DNA from: Brassica napus
Taxonomy: Eukaryota; Streptophyta; Magnoliopsida; Brassicales; Brassicaceae
DNA length: 64,000 nucleotides
Direction: 5' to 3'
Assembly: GCF_020379485.1 (NCBI RefSeq)
Contig: NC_063439.1
Span: 19,964,098 to 20,028,097, forward strand
Below the pieces are notes generated by a model. That model did no database searches. It had not been told where the DNA came from and worked only from the letters and a program-made list of their open reading frames with translations. The stretch's first letter is position 1, and every line of letters begins with the position of its first letter. Both the position numbers and the translations under genes were made by a program. This document shows positions 33,223-45,729 of the stretch, in pieces.

Positions 33223-34160
33223 TTTTAATTTCTAAATCTATAGTTTTCCTCTATAACTAAAAATTTTCAACTTAATAATATATGGATGTTCATATTCTTA
33301 TGTATAGAAGCAACTAATTCTTTAAAGTTTGAACCATCAATATAGATATTTCAATATCTAAGATTCTATTTTATTCACGAAAATTATGTTTTTTACACCC
33401 ATTATCTTTGGTATAAAAATTCATTCATTCTTGAATAATTGAAAGACCAAAGTGAATATCATAAAGTAACTATATAATGAAAGAAGAATGACTTAGTTAA
33501 CTAAACATTTTATCGAAACAACATTTATAACATGTAACAGAGCCAGCTATAGCTTTAATATTTTTGTCTTCACAAAATAAAACAAAATATGTTATTTACA
33601 TGAAAGTTTTCTAAAACATAAGGTAACTTTAATTGAATTTATTTTTTTGTGTAACTTTTAAATGTAAAGTTATATTTTGAATAATGAAATTTTAAACAGA
33701 TTTTAAACAATATTTTTTTTAATTTTGTTTGTTTATAAATTTTATAAGTGATTTGTGATAATAAAAATAAACAAAACGAAAAATTATAATTGAAATAACC
33801 ATACAAACAAGAAGAAACTAATTAACATCATATAAAAATCAAACAAGAATTTTAGAAACAAATATCATAGCAAAATTAAATATTCTGCATAATCAAATAT
33901 ATTAAAACATCATAACTCAATAACTCATAAACGATGCTTAATAAAAATAATATAAATATAAAACTAAACTAAACAAAAGTAAAGATTAATAACTATTACA
34001 ATTTAGGTTTTACATAAATATTCATTCCCACATATATATGCGATGATTCTCCTAGTACAATTTATTTTTGTAGAATTTAGGGCTATGTACTGTTCGAAGA
34101 TTGAAAAAGCAACACAAACAAATAAAATCGTTGTTAACATATAAATAACTATAAATAATA
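33223..34160. other. AT-rich spacer before the Helitron
   Basis: No gene is recognised. It could be the 5' part of an older Helitron whose 3' end may be the CTAG at about 36562, interrupted by the Helitron at 34161-36148, but I could not find its 5' end. Confidence 0.3.
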
Positions 34161-36148
34161 TCATCCTACTATATAAAAGAAGCTAAATCCTAGCTTTTCT
34201 AGAAGTGCCACATAGGCAAAATATTCTCCACCTATCAAACTGCCATGCCACTAGCGGATTGGGCTTCGAATTAAAATTGCAATAAAGATTTGGGCTTCGT
34301 TGTCGCTTACAAAAATCTCGGTTTGTCTACGATTTGCCGGTGGGCCAGGTAAAAAAAAAATCTCGCAGCCCAGCCCATTAACCCAAATCACCGTCTTCGT
34401 AAAACTATTTCCTTCGGACAATTACTTATTTCAACTGTCAAACTATTTTCTTTTGAATTTTCTATTTTTTCAGACAATTTATTATTTCTACTGTTTCCTT
34501 TAACAATGTGGGAACCGGCTAAGTTTTCTTTCATCTTAAAATTGTCCGTCCAAAATAACACAACCCCCTCATTTCACACACAATCACTATAAATTTCTAA
34601 AAAAAAACTAAATTCTACTATCAAATGCACCCAACAAATTTACAACTACCAGTTCCAGTTACTTATGCTTCGACCTCATTCAAATAATTATGGGCCGGCC
34701 TACTTTAATTTTTAAATAACCATGTTAATAATTTAAAAAAAAACAAACAAACCATAACTATGTTCACTTCAAAAAAATATAAAATTAATAAAAGATGGGC
34801 AATACAAAATAATTCTCATTCTTATATGTGCAGAACATGCAGCAGAATATCAAAACAATTGGGGCGACACCCTCAGACCGCATCCAATAATCGTTAGGAT
34901 CATTAGGATGTGGCCCATCACAAATCACAAAAATAAAATTGCTTTCCTATGAACAACTTTCATTTGTCTTGATATCCAAGTTTGTCTTAAAAATATTTAC
35001 TTTTAATTATTCAAACTGCATTTCAAATGATGGTTTTTAACCACTAAACAGGAACAAATAATTGAAGGGAGGGTGTCTATTTCTACGTCTGACACAATCT
35101 AACAACGCTTCGAGGAAGGGAAAATTTATCACATTAGATATTTTAATCTTCTTCCCAATAACCAACGGTACATGCTTACCGTTAAACCATACATAATCAA
35201 TATTAATGAGACAACAATTATTACACTGATTCAAGAAAACATTCAACCGATCCCTTCATACATATTCCGGCCCCAACGCTACCACCAGTTGATCAGCTTA
35301 GCAAATGCAACCAACTTCCTCCCAGGTAAAAAAAAAACCAATAACTCTCTCACATACAAATAAACACTAAATTTTTGTCCTTAAAACCAAATTATTCCTA
35401 CAGATGTTGTTGGCCGCATATGCCTCATCCAAAGAAGTGATTTATATAACCACTACACAGATTCAAAAATCACCATTGGATTGCGTTTAGACAGGTACTA
35501 ACTTTTTATTAAATAACAATTGGTTTACAACTAAACAAAATATAATACAATAATTATTTGTAGATCGAAATTGATAAGTCTAACTTTATTGGACAAGGAG
35601 GCCTCTAATTTCAGGGAGTTAAATCACATATATACCAGGAAAAACCAAATCGTAATCATCACAAGTATTATTCCACAGTTACATGAAGGTAATAAACTAA
35701 ACATAAATTTTATGTCAAAATAAATGCTTACAAATATTTGACTTTTTCATGAAAACTATCACTCACAACCACACCTAGATCGCGCTTCTACTTTGACAAC
35801 GATATTGGTATCATACAACGCTTCCAAAAGAGGAATAAACTGCTATCTTAAGCTTCATAGCAAACGACACCAGTCAACTTTTAAAAATTTTACGTTACCG
35901 ATTCCTACGTCAATTAAATAGGCACACTGAAATACTGTTTTCTCTTACGAATATTGAATTCCTCAAAACAATTTATTATTAAAACTTACTGTTGTTTAAA
36001 AAAAAATGATTACCGCTTCTAACGTCTTCGCATTATAAAATAAACAAAACATAACTTACCCTTTCAGAAACTTCAAAACCCCCAATTTTAATTGAACTGG
36101 ACTTTTATTAAACATGTAATCCGCGCGAAGCGCGGGCACCGACCCTAG
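34161..36148 (+). mobile_element. Helitron carrying an RPA-like OB-fold pseudogene
   Basis: The element starts TCATCCTACTATATAAAAG after an A (TCCTACTATATAAAAG three bases later is an equally good start), followed by GAAGTGCCACATAGGC, a known Brassicaceae Helitron 5' signature. It ends with the hairpin CCGCGCG-AAG-CGCGG, then GCACCGACC and CTAG before T. No Rep/helicase domain is present. Its coding content is a decayed OB-fold protein at about 35045-35925, of the RPA70-like kind that plant Helitrons often carry. Confidence 0.8.
35045..35925 (+). pseudogene. RPA70-like (DUF223) OB-fold gene, decayed
   Basis: Proteins of this family are single-stranded DNA-binding OB-fold proteins related to the large subunit of replication protein A. 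Translated blocks include FEEGKIYHIRYFNLLPNNQR and, in the same exon, SYIFRPQRYHQLISLANATN (35117-35325). After an intron come DVVGRICLIQRSDLYNHYTD and SKITIGLRLDR (about 35403-35495). A third exon reads SKLISLTLLDKEASNFRELN and NQIVIITSIIPQLHEG (about 35565-35690), and a last block DRASTLTTILVSYNASKRG lies near 35778. These are in the order expected for a DUF223 protein. The upstream part is interrupted (TAA around 35100) and the start is missing, so it is a pseudogene. Confidence 0.65.
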
Positions 36149-36525
36149 TTTAATATAAAATTAACTAAAGTAATGGATTAGATTCTATATCCTTTCATAA
36201 ATAGAAAATTACATTCATTTACACTTAAATAAGGTTTTATATTAAATTAAATATTGTATATAAATAAAATGTTAGAGTTAATAAATTGACATCAAGTAAG
36301 CTTTATAGCTAAAAATTGATCAAAAATACATGACACAATTAATAAAATATATCACTATAGATTTTATTAAAAATTCATAACAAAATGATTGAAATAATTG
36401 AAAAATAAAACTAAGTAATATATTATATAATATATTATATATTTTCAAATATAATATAACTATATATTTTCAAATATACAAAATAAAAATGCTAACACAT
36501 TTTATTTCGTCAATTAAATTTTGTT

Positions 36526-36900
36526 AATATTTTCGCGCTTTAAAGCGAAGATCATAATCTAGTTCATCTTTAAAAAGTTAATATCATTTTCATGTGATGC
36601 AAAATCTTTTTGCCTATGGAACAACTTCACTATCTACTGGTGCAATCTTTTAAATGGGACAAATCAAGAATCAAGCAAATAAGGTTTACATGCAACCAAA
36701 AAATTGAAGTACAATATTTTCGCGTTTTTAAAGCGTGAATCATAATCTAGTTCATCTTTAAAAAGTAATATTTTTTACATGTGATGCAAGATCTTTTTTC
36801 CTCTATAACAACTTCACTATCTACTGATACAACCTTTCAAATGGGAAAAACCAAGAATCAAACACATAAGGTTTACATGCAACCGAAAAATCTAAGTAAA
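36526..36900. repeat. 187-bp tandem duplication containing a Helitron 3' end
   Basis: The unit beginning AATATTTTCGCGCTTTAAAG at 36526 recurs from 36713 as AATATTTTCGCGTTTTTAAAG. Each copy contains a Helitron-like 3' terminus (GCGC...GCG stem, then ATCATAATCTAG before T) followed by a shared ~150-base tail with AACAACTTCACTATCTACTG and AAGGTTTACATGCAACC. The copies differ by scattered substitutions. Confidence 0.75.
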
Positions 36901-37168
36901 ACATCATCACTTTCTTTTTTTCCAAGGACTAAAACAAAACAAATAAATCCAAGAAGAATTTGAGTATTGCAATTAAGAACATTACAAGAACGGTAGTTAA
37001 TAAATCACACGACCCTCTCAAACATTACCCTATTGCCAACCTTTTTAACTCTTTATATGTTTGGAAATCTTGTATCTTCAACACAAACTGATCAGTCTTA
37101 TCAACATTAAGAACATTTAGGAAGAAAGAGGAGAAGAAGTAAAAGAAGATCATTCTTGTACATGAAAG

Positions 37169-37401
37169 ATGAATGCAACAGTTGGATATCTAATGATGAT
37201 GTTTCTCATTTTGATTCCCTCTCCACTATATGGTAAGTTTAATATATTTAATCATCATGTTAAGTTTAAGATATCAATAAGTTAATTCCAGCTTCTGACA
37301 GTTCCAAAGACTCGACAACATCTTCTTCCGTCAAGTGTTCTCCTTGTGATCATGGGAAGGAAGCAAATCCAGAGTGTGATTGCAAGAACCCAATCAAATG
37401 A
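37169..37401 (+). CDS. Small secreted cysteine-containing peptide
   Basis: Two exons, 37169-37232 and 37292-37401 (donor GTAAGT, acceptor TTCCAG), give a 57-residue protein in phase. Residues 1-21 form a hydrophobic signal peptide (GYLMMMFLILIPSPLYA). The mature part is Ser/Thr-rich (SDSSKDSTTSSS), then a cysteine-containing tail with the pattern C-x2-C-x11-C-x-C, ending KNPIK. I do not recognise a named family; it may be a remnant or member of a Brassicaceae small secreted peptide group. An ATG seven bases upstream (37162) is in another frame and runs into a stop after 24 codons. An AT-rich promoter with CTTTATATG near 37050 precedes it. Confidence 0.5.
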
Positions 37402-39107
37402 GCATGTACTTCACTCATCCCTCCTTGCCAAAAGTAAAAATAATCTCTTTGGGAGTTAAATTTTTTTTTTTTTTTGCTCCTCATAACATTTTACACAAAA
37501 ACAAACCAAAACAGAACCAACAAAGCAAAAAATTAAGTAAAAAACAAGAGAAAAATGATGATCAAAACAGAAATATATTTTCAATATGTTCACGAGTGAA
37601 TTTCAATGTTTTAAAGATATATTATCGATGTCAAACCTTTAGTTTTATATATCTCCATCACCAACTTTAATTTGACAAAGCGTGTAAAACTACTTTAGTT
37701 TTGTATTTTTTATGCATGCTTACAATTAATTTTGGTAAAATGTATATTTTTATACAGAATATGATATATAAGTTGATGTAAAAATTATATTCGTAAGTAT
37801 ATTTAGCTTATTTATATTAATTTGATATATATATATATATATATATTAATTTAATGGTGATATATGAGTTATTAGTTATTAATATATCTTGACAAAAATA
37901 AACATTTATATATATATGAATTAATAGTCATCACCATATTTTAAAAACTTTACAAAAAAATATAAATCTTTATAACGAAAATCGTACATGTCATAATAAA
38001 ATTAATGTCGTGTCATATATTTTTTTTTAAAACATGTTTTTTTGTTGAAATTGAATGTTGTGATAACACATGCAAATCATTTCACAGTTAATGTTTAGTG
38101 TCAGATTTTGATGTATTTGTAGCTCAATAGAGCCAAATATTGTAAACAAAAGATGAGAGAATTGATATTTATTTACCAAGCCCGTTAAAGCCTTAACCTT
38201 TCATGCCGTCACTGCTTGAACTGATATGTAAAAGCTGTAGAGTATTTACTAGCGAGAAAATGTTTCAACGGGCTCTACAAACAACTTGTCAAAGAAAATG
38301 GACCTATCCCCCAAAGGCCCAAACTATGTAATTTAAACTTTAAAGCTACGCATGCCTTAGAAATTTATGACTTTTCTAAGCTCTTTTTTTTTTTTGCTGA
38401 AGCCTTTTGTTAAGTATGGGACAACCTGTAACTGTTGTTTTTTAAAAAAAAAATTGAGCAAAAACAACGAAATATGTTATCAGTTTTTATGTTGTTTATA
38501 AAGTATAAGAATATAGATATCATTGTGTTGTGTTTGATATGAAAATACAAGATGCATACAGAGCCGGACCCATCTTGAACAAAGGAGAATTAGCTGCCAC
38601 AGATTAAAAATATATTTTAGCAAATTTGTTATCTGGTATTGGAAATTCTGTAGCTCAATTGGTCTGTTTTTTCCCCATCTGATCCGTCTTTAATTGTGCA
38701 ACCTGAGTTCATACCTTCCTTTTGCATTTTTTAAAAAAAATTCTATTCATTTTAATTTTAAGTTAGACCAAGCCCAATTAGTGACACCCCTAAAATATAA
38801 TCATGGATTCGTCACTGCCATTGGATGCATATATATAGAGGTAATATTAACATAATGTCAACACCAAATAATGTTAACTTTCCTAAATACGTATGGTACA
38901 TATGCTAAAAATATTTTGAGATTAACTTGCTTTTTAAGTTTTGAAGGTCTTCATGAATTTTACAAATTTCACAATTTTAGTTCTTAAGATACACATTTTA
39001 CAGTCTCACATACTCTAATATTAATTATGTATATTTACATATTTTAAAAAGGAACTTAAATTAAATTTTGATGATATGTTACATCTGTATCAGTAGGAAA
39101 TGTGCTA
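37402..39107. other. AT-rich intergenic DNA
   Basis: No gene is recognised. There is a (TA)n tract near 37825-37847. A block at about 38560-38830 contains AGAGCCGGACCCATCTTG and GTGACACCCC, phrases typical of decayed transposons, but no ends were found. Confidence 0.35.
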
Positions 39108-39110
39108 TTA

Positions 39111-39915
39111 GAGCATTTCCAAAGAAACTCTATAACTTCAAATATAGATTTTTTACTTTCCAAAAAAAAAACTTCAAAACTTCAAATTTAGAATTTTGAG
39201 TAGTGAAACTTTAAATATTTGTATCTTGGTCCTTATAATTAATTATATATCACATTTATGATTCTTAAGTATTTTTTTCATTCATAGTTTTAATTTTTAA
39301 AACTTTTGTATATTTTAAATTTATTTTTATAAATATAAATTTTACACATAATTTTTAAAAATAAAATAAAATAAGATTTATAATATTTTAAAAGTAGAAT
39401 TAGATAACAAGAATATTACAAAAGAAACTTAATAGAGTTGTTTTAAGAAGATACTTGAAGACATAGTTATTACGTAAATTTAAATATTACAACAGCACTA
39501 ATAGTTTAGTAAATTTTCTCCGAAACTTCTAAAATATTTTCCAAACAAATGTTGTGTAACAAAAAAAATGGAGCTAAGAAAATAATTTTATCTAGTAATA
39601 TGATATTGCTCAAAAAAATGTAGTAATATGGTATGTTGCTTTTAGTTTAATATGTAATATGTATTTCTATTAATAATTTTATATTTTGATATAAGATTTT
39701 ATTAATTAATATTACTATAATATTTTTATATATGTGCTAGTTATCTATAAAGTTTTATGGATTTATATTAATTATGATAAATATAAGGAGCATAATGTAA
39801 ATTACAAATAATTTTGAAATTAAATTTGAAGTTTTGATTTGGAAGAAGAATATTTTGAAATTTTAAATATATAGTTTGCAAAATTTTATAGTACTGAGTC
39901 TTTTTGGAGATGTTT
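39111..39915. mobile_element. PIF/Harbinger-like MITE, 0.8 kb
   Basis: The left end GAGCATTTCCAAAGAAACTC and the right end read inward AAACATCTCCAAAAAGACTC are inverted repeats, and TTA lies on both sides (39108-39110 and 39916-39918). The interior is AT-rich and non-coding. Confidence 0.6.
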
Positions 39916-40070
39916 TTAGCATAAGCAAAAGGTAACGTATGTATTTACTGACATTTCTCTCTCCGTTATTACACTATTACTGTATTAGTGGTAAATTATC
40001 TACTGACTACATTCAATTAATGCGGTTTACATTTTCATTAAAAAAAAAGATTGGTCAACTCTAAAACGTG

Positions 40071-40136
40071 CACGTGTTATTGCCGTCATCGTGATACGAC
40101 GAATATACGATATAGAGATAAGTCAGCAGACGTGGC
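40071..40136. promoter_or_regulatory. G-box and ABRE-like sites upstream of PCK2
   Basis: GCACGTGT with the CACGTG core at 40071-40076 and ACGTGGC at 40130-40136 lie about 1 kb upstream of the PCK2 start. Both are bZIP/bHLH-type sites common in genes that respond to ABA, sugar status or light. Their use here is inferred. Confidence 0.45.
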
Positions 40137-40935
40137 TATGATCTGCAAAAGCTGTCAACATTGACCTTTCGATCTCTTTCCCTTTAAATCAACGGTTCAG
40201 ATCAACATAGTGACACTTGTCTTTCTAAAAGGTTAAGTATAATTGAACTTATCGAGGTTGAGTAAACTTTGGTTTACAACAGCCCACGTTGGATCGTCTT
40301 TTCAAAATAATACAGCGATATTATTTCTTTCGGAATACTGTTTTTTGATCAAAAGACTTGTGCCTTGAACCAGCGATATAAATACTTATTAAAAAATATA
40401 GTATACATTAGTACATTTTGTATATACTTAACATAAGAAGAGTACAAGAGATGCGAGTTTCAAGTTTTCGTGTAATTTAATTTAGTAAAACTATGTCAAA
40501 CAACTGAAGTAATAATCTAATTGATTAGAGAGAAATCGTGCTTAAGAGATACGTTTGTACTTTGGAAAACGACATTTTACATTTGAAACCAAAAATATAT
40601 TGTTACCCGAATTGTCTTATGATTAGAAACGCGGATACATTAAAACGTTATCGACCATCGGCTAAATCGGGTATCTATTATGCAAATTGATCTTCCATGT
40701 GCACAAGTGACTAGTTCTGTGTTAAAACCAACGCAATATCTAGTCATCTTACCATATTACTAGTAGACTACGAATAATCTTATCTACAAAATCACATACA
40801 CACTAACACACATTGCTACATGTGTAGCATGATTATGAATCTATGATCAATTATTTAAAGACCAATACGACGTTCGGACAGGCTAATCAAGACGCGTATT
40901 TTGATTGATTAAAAGAAACCGAGTCAAAGGAAAGC

Positions 40936-41152
40936 CTATAAAAGCGGATTCATCTTCCTCTTTTCCATCATCAACCATTGATTTCCTCTCCTCCATAAAA
41001 TTTCTTTTCATCTTATTTATATACTCTTATTCTTCTACAAGAAGAAAACAGAAGACATTCTGGTAATAACATTCTCTTCATACCTCAATTTGCATTCATA
41101 AACCTGTATATACTTGTGTTAATTGTGTATATTAATCACAAGTTGGTGGAAA
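40936..41152 (+). promoter_or_regulatory. PCK2 TATA box and leader with possible 80-bp intron
   Basis: CTATAAAAG at 40936-40944 is a good TATA box. In the leader, CTG|GTAATA at 41062/41063 and ATCACAAG ending at 41142 could bound an 80-base intron. If spliced, it removes an in-frame upstream ATG at 41123 and leaves the conserved start at 41153. Confidence 0.5.
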
Positions 41153-43953
41153 ATGGCGGGAAACGGAAACGAAAACGCTGATGGAGACTTCAGTTTCTCG
41201 GCTGCTGCGGCGCGTGATGCGCTTCCAAGGATCACGACGGAGAAGGGAGCCAAGTCTGCAGACGTGTGTCATGATGACACCGCACCGCGGGTCAACTTCC
41301 AGACCATTGATGAGCTCCACAGTCTCCAGAAGAAACGATCTGCTCCCACCACTCCTCTCAAAGAAGGAGGTGGTGTAGTGATGGGAACCAGTGGCCCTAC
41401 CACTCCTTCATCCGGCGAGACCATGCTTCAATCCGTCAGGTGTGTACATTCGCTATTAATAATCCATGGAATCATTCCATCGTTTTGCATGTTACCACTC
41501 ATGGACCAAAATACATTTCTCGGTCGATGATATATTTGATAAAATAATGGTAACGAACATTATAAATTTTTGACGAATTAATCGACAGTGCATCGTTGGC
41601 TTCGTTGACGAGAGAGACAGGACCGAAGTTAATCAGAGGAGATCCCACGTCGGCCGCGAAAGTTGCACACGTTCCACACACTCCTACGTCAGTTCCAGCT
41701 GCTGACGTCAGTGACAGCGGCTTGAAATTCACTCATATCCTTCACAACCTCTCTCCCGCCGGTAACCACCCAAAAAACGCCACCCATTTTCATTAACAAG
41801 ATTTTATTACAACTTTTAATGAAACACAGAAGTCACATTTCGAATTTTATGATTTGCAGAATTGTACGAGCAGGCGATAAAATATGAGAAAGGATCGTTT
41901 GTGACATCGACCGGTGCGTTGGCGACGTTGTCGGGAGCCAAAACCGGTCGGTCTCCTAAAGACAAGCGTGTGGTTAAGGACGAGACAACTGCGTCCGAGC
42001 TTTGGTGGGGAAAGTAAGTCCCTCTCTTATCTACATTTACATAATCAAGATCACCAAATATTGAACGTTGGAAACTGTATATTGATATGGTGTTATTAAT
42101 CATATCATCCCTAATGCATTACGTTACATTTTTTTTACAACAGAGGATCACCAAACATTGAAATGGATGAACAAACATTTTTGGTGAACCGAGAAAGAGC
42201 TGTTGATTACTTGAACTCTCTGGACAAGGTAACTTATTTAAACAAACATTAAAGATTATGGTTGAAATTATTTGCACTATTAAGTAAAATACACACATTA
42301 AGGATTATATATGTGTTATGGTCAGGTGTTTGTGAATGATCAATACCTAAACTGGGACCCAGAGAACAGAATCAAAGTCAGAATAGTATCAGCAAGAGCT
42401 TACCATTCACTATTCATGCACAACATGTGTATCCGTCCAACACCTGAGGAGCTAGAGAATTTTGGGACACCTGATTTCACCATCTACAACGCAGGAAAAT
42501 TCCCATGCAACCGTTACACTCATTACATGACATCATCGACTAGTGTCGACATAAACCTAGGAAGAAGAGAGATGGTGATTCTAGGGACGCAATATGCTGG
42601 AGAAATGAAGAAAGGGCTCTTTGGTGTGATGCACTATCTGATGCCTAAGAGAAAGATTTTATCACTTCACTCCGGTTGTAACATGGGAAAAGAGGGAGAT
42701 GTTGCTCTCTTTTTCGGTTTATCTGGAACCGGAAAGACTACATTGTCGACCGATCATAACCGGTATTTGATTGGAGATGATGAGCATTGTTGGAGTGATG
42801 CTGGAGTCTCGAATATCGAAGGTGGCTGTTACGCGAAATGTATTGATTTATCGAGGGAGAAAGAGCCTGATATCTGGAACGCTATCAAGTTCGGAACTGG
42901 TATGTACATCATTATAACATAAACTTTTTTTTTACAAGCCTAACGTATATGTCATGTAACAGTTTTGGAGAATGTTGTGTTTGATGAGCACACGAGAGAA
43001 GTGGATTATAATGACAAGTCGGTGACGGAGAACACACGTGCGGCTTATCCGATTGAGTATATCCCTAACTCTAAGATACCATGCGTTGGACCACACCCTA
43101 AGAACGTGATCCTATTGGCTTGTGACGCCTTTGGTGTGTTGCCGCCAATCAGCAAGTTGGATCTTGCTCAGACTATGTATCATTTCATCAGTGGATACAC
43201 TGCTCTCGTAAGTCTTCTTCTATCATTATCATCCAAGACATACGACCTCCAGGTTGATGAGCAACGAATCTGTGGTTTTGTAGGTTGCAGGAACAGAGGA
43301 AGGAGTTAAGGAGCCAAGAGCGACTTTCTCGGCTTGTTTTGGTGCTGCGTTCATTATGCTTCACCCAACCAAATACGCAGCTATGTTAGCCGAGAAAATG
43401 CAAGCTCAAGGTGCCACCGGTTGGCTTGTTAACACCGGCTGGTCCGGTGGAAGGTACTACCATCTATCTCTACTTCAAGCTCTCTCTCTCGAACATAAAT
43501 CATCCGTTAAAACTTTGTACTGTTGATAAATTTGTAGCTATGGAGCTGGAAGTCGGATCAAGTTGGCGTATACAAGAAAGATAATTGATGCTATACATTC
43601 AGGAAGTCTGCTGAATGCAACATATCACAAAACAGAAATTTTTGGTTTGGAGATTCCAAATGAAGTTGAAGGAGTGCCTTCTGAGATTCTGGAACCTATG
43701 AATGCAGTAAGTTAGAAAGAAGAGAGACAAAAAAAAATTATTAGTAGTATTTGATAGGAATGAGAATAAAAACCAATTAGTTAATGAATATGTGTTTTGT
43801 TTGGTGCAGTGGGAAGACAAAGAGGCTTATAAAGACACATTGTTGAAGTTGGCTGGTTTGTTTAGAAACAATTTTGAGACATTCACTAGTCATAAGATTG
43901 GAGATGATGGAAAATTGACTGAAGAGATTCTTGCAGCTGGTCCAAACTTCTAA
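41153..43953 (+). CDS. PCK2: Phosphoenolpyruvate carboxykinase (ATP) PCK2
   Basis: Cytosolic enzyme that converts oxaloacetate and ATP to phosphoenolpyruvate, CO2 and ADP; it acts in gluconeogenesis from storage lipid and in organic-acid metabolism. Nine exons are read as 41153-41439, 41589-41761, 41860-42013, 42144-42228, 42326-42899, 42963-43207, 43284-43453, 43538-43706 and 43810-43953, giving 666 residues in phase throughout. The plant-specific N-terminal extension carries the regulatory phosphorylation-type stretch [16 protein letters not shown]. The catalytic core has the P-loop [16 protein letters not shown] near residue 365, the Mg/Mn-binding LIGDDEHCW motif, and [20 protein letters not shown] upstream. 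It ends [10 protein letters not shown]. The start [12 protein letters not shown] matches the family. PCK1 (AT4G37870) is the close paralogue; neighbours (transporter, SS5, BAM1) point to PCK2 (AT5G65690). Confidence 0.95.
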
Positions 43954-44714
43954 ACTAATGAAGATGATGAACCAACCATTTAAACAAAATATAAAATAAA
44001 AATAAAAGGCTTATATGATAATTTAAAATAAATTGAATAATGTTTAGACAATTTTTTTATAAAAAAACTCCATGTATTTGGCGGCTCATTTATTTTTTTG
44101 TCATAATTTTCTTCTAATTGAAATGAGAACTATTCTTTTTCTTTTCTTTCATGAATGTTTTATCCAAAAATAAGTTTTCAAACTCTGTTCATGGAAACCC
44201 TCGCTACAAACAAGTGCTTATTTCTTCAAATAGTTGCAATGTGGCAATCCTCTGTCAAGCATTTTTTTGGTTATTGTATTGTTGATCTAAGTTGATCAAA
44301 GTTTCCCGAGAATTAGCTTAAGATTCAAAAGAATAAATCATGGTTTGGCAGAACATAGAGTTGTGGTGTTGTAACAATTACACATTTTTAATCGTTTTTA
44401 AAGTAGAATTATAAGATTAGACAATGTATTACGTGTGTGATTTTGTTGCTTGAAGTATTTACTTTTTTTTTCTCTTAAATGTTTAAAACAAAGAAAAAAA
44501 AATTCCATCCATTTTATTAGTCTATAAAGACTGAAAAGGATAAAAAGCTTATTTTTATTCAAAAAATTAGTTTATGTACACCAAAGAAATCAAGAAGGAA
44601 AGGAGAAAGAAACTGAATCAAATGAATTGTAGTTTAACTGAACAAATGTGGAAGAAAAAAAATCTAAAAAAATTATTTTGTGGTGGAAAAAAGAATGATA
44701 AATGTCTTCAAAAT
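43954..44714. other. Convergent 3' spacer between PCK2 and the transporter
   Basis: The two genes are tail to tail. The 760 bases hold both 3' untranslated regions. No other gene is visible. Confidence 0.5.
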
Positions 44715-45697
44715 TTAGACGGGAACAGAGTTGTTGTCTGCTTTGGTTTCCAATTTCTCTTCCTCCTCGACCTCATCGTCACTCTTTTCATTAGACCGGT
44801 CCACACTATTCATAAATATCCCTGCAAACAAACAAACAAGATAACTTACAAAACTATACATACATCAAGCAAGAAGAAAACAGAATCTCAAGTACTAACC
44901 AATGCCCCATATAATAGCTGCGAGGAAGAGGATTGACGTTATTATAAGAGTTGAAGTCCTCCAGTTTTTGAGACGGTCCTGCATTTTTCCATATAGAGGG
45001 GAAGAAGGAACATCGCCTAAGATATGGATCAAAACAGTTGAAGAAGCCATCGATAGTGGTCTCAAGTTTGGTCTAACGCAATGTAGACACACAAAGTTAA
45101 CCGGAGCCTGCATAAAAGAAGACACCAGAGTAAGTAAGAATCTCAAATGCAACGGTAGATGAGAAACAGAAAGCTCTTTAAAAGAATTGATGACCTGTGG
45201 AGCAAAGATTAAGATCTCTCCCACCGCGAATAGACCGATGAAGGCATACATATTCTTCATGCAGAAAGCAGCGAAACAAAACGCTGCCCCGAATAGAGTT
45301 GATGCCGCTAGTAACTGTATAAAAACAATCAAGTAAAGATAAGTGAGAGTTTAGTGAGAGTTTTAGGATCTTAGTTTTAATTTACCTTGAAGGTGTTTTG
45401 AAGTGTAGCGTTGATGCGATCAAGCACATAGCTCCCGCCTAACGTTCCAATGATCCCACAGATGATAGTAAGGCCTCCGAAAATCATGTCTGCGTTTTTC
45501 ATGTGGTAGATACCAAAACCAGCTTTTGGTCCCCAATATGAGTAAGCTCCTATCACAAAGTTGTAGGTGATGTAGCCAAGAACGTTCACTATAAATACTT
45601 TCTCGCTGAATAGAGCCTTCATGTCTTTTCCAAACAAGACTACCAGGTTTTGTGTCTTTGGTCTGTACCCCAAAAGAAAAATAGAAGAATGTTAGTG

Positions 45698-45729
<32 letters not shown>

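Noticed and set aside
38640..38730. SINE-like segment with A-box-like and B-box-like words
   Set aside because: The boxes are poor matches and no target duplication was found.
45706..45729. (TA)n tract as a regulatory site
   Set aside because: Ordinary microsatellite inside a transporter intron.
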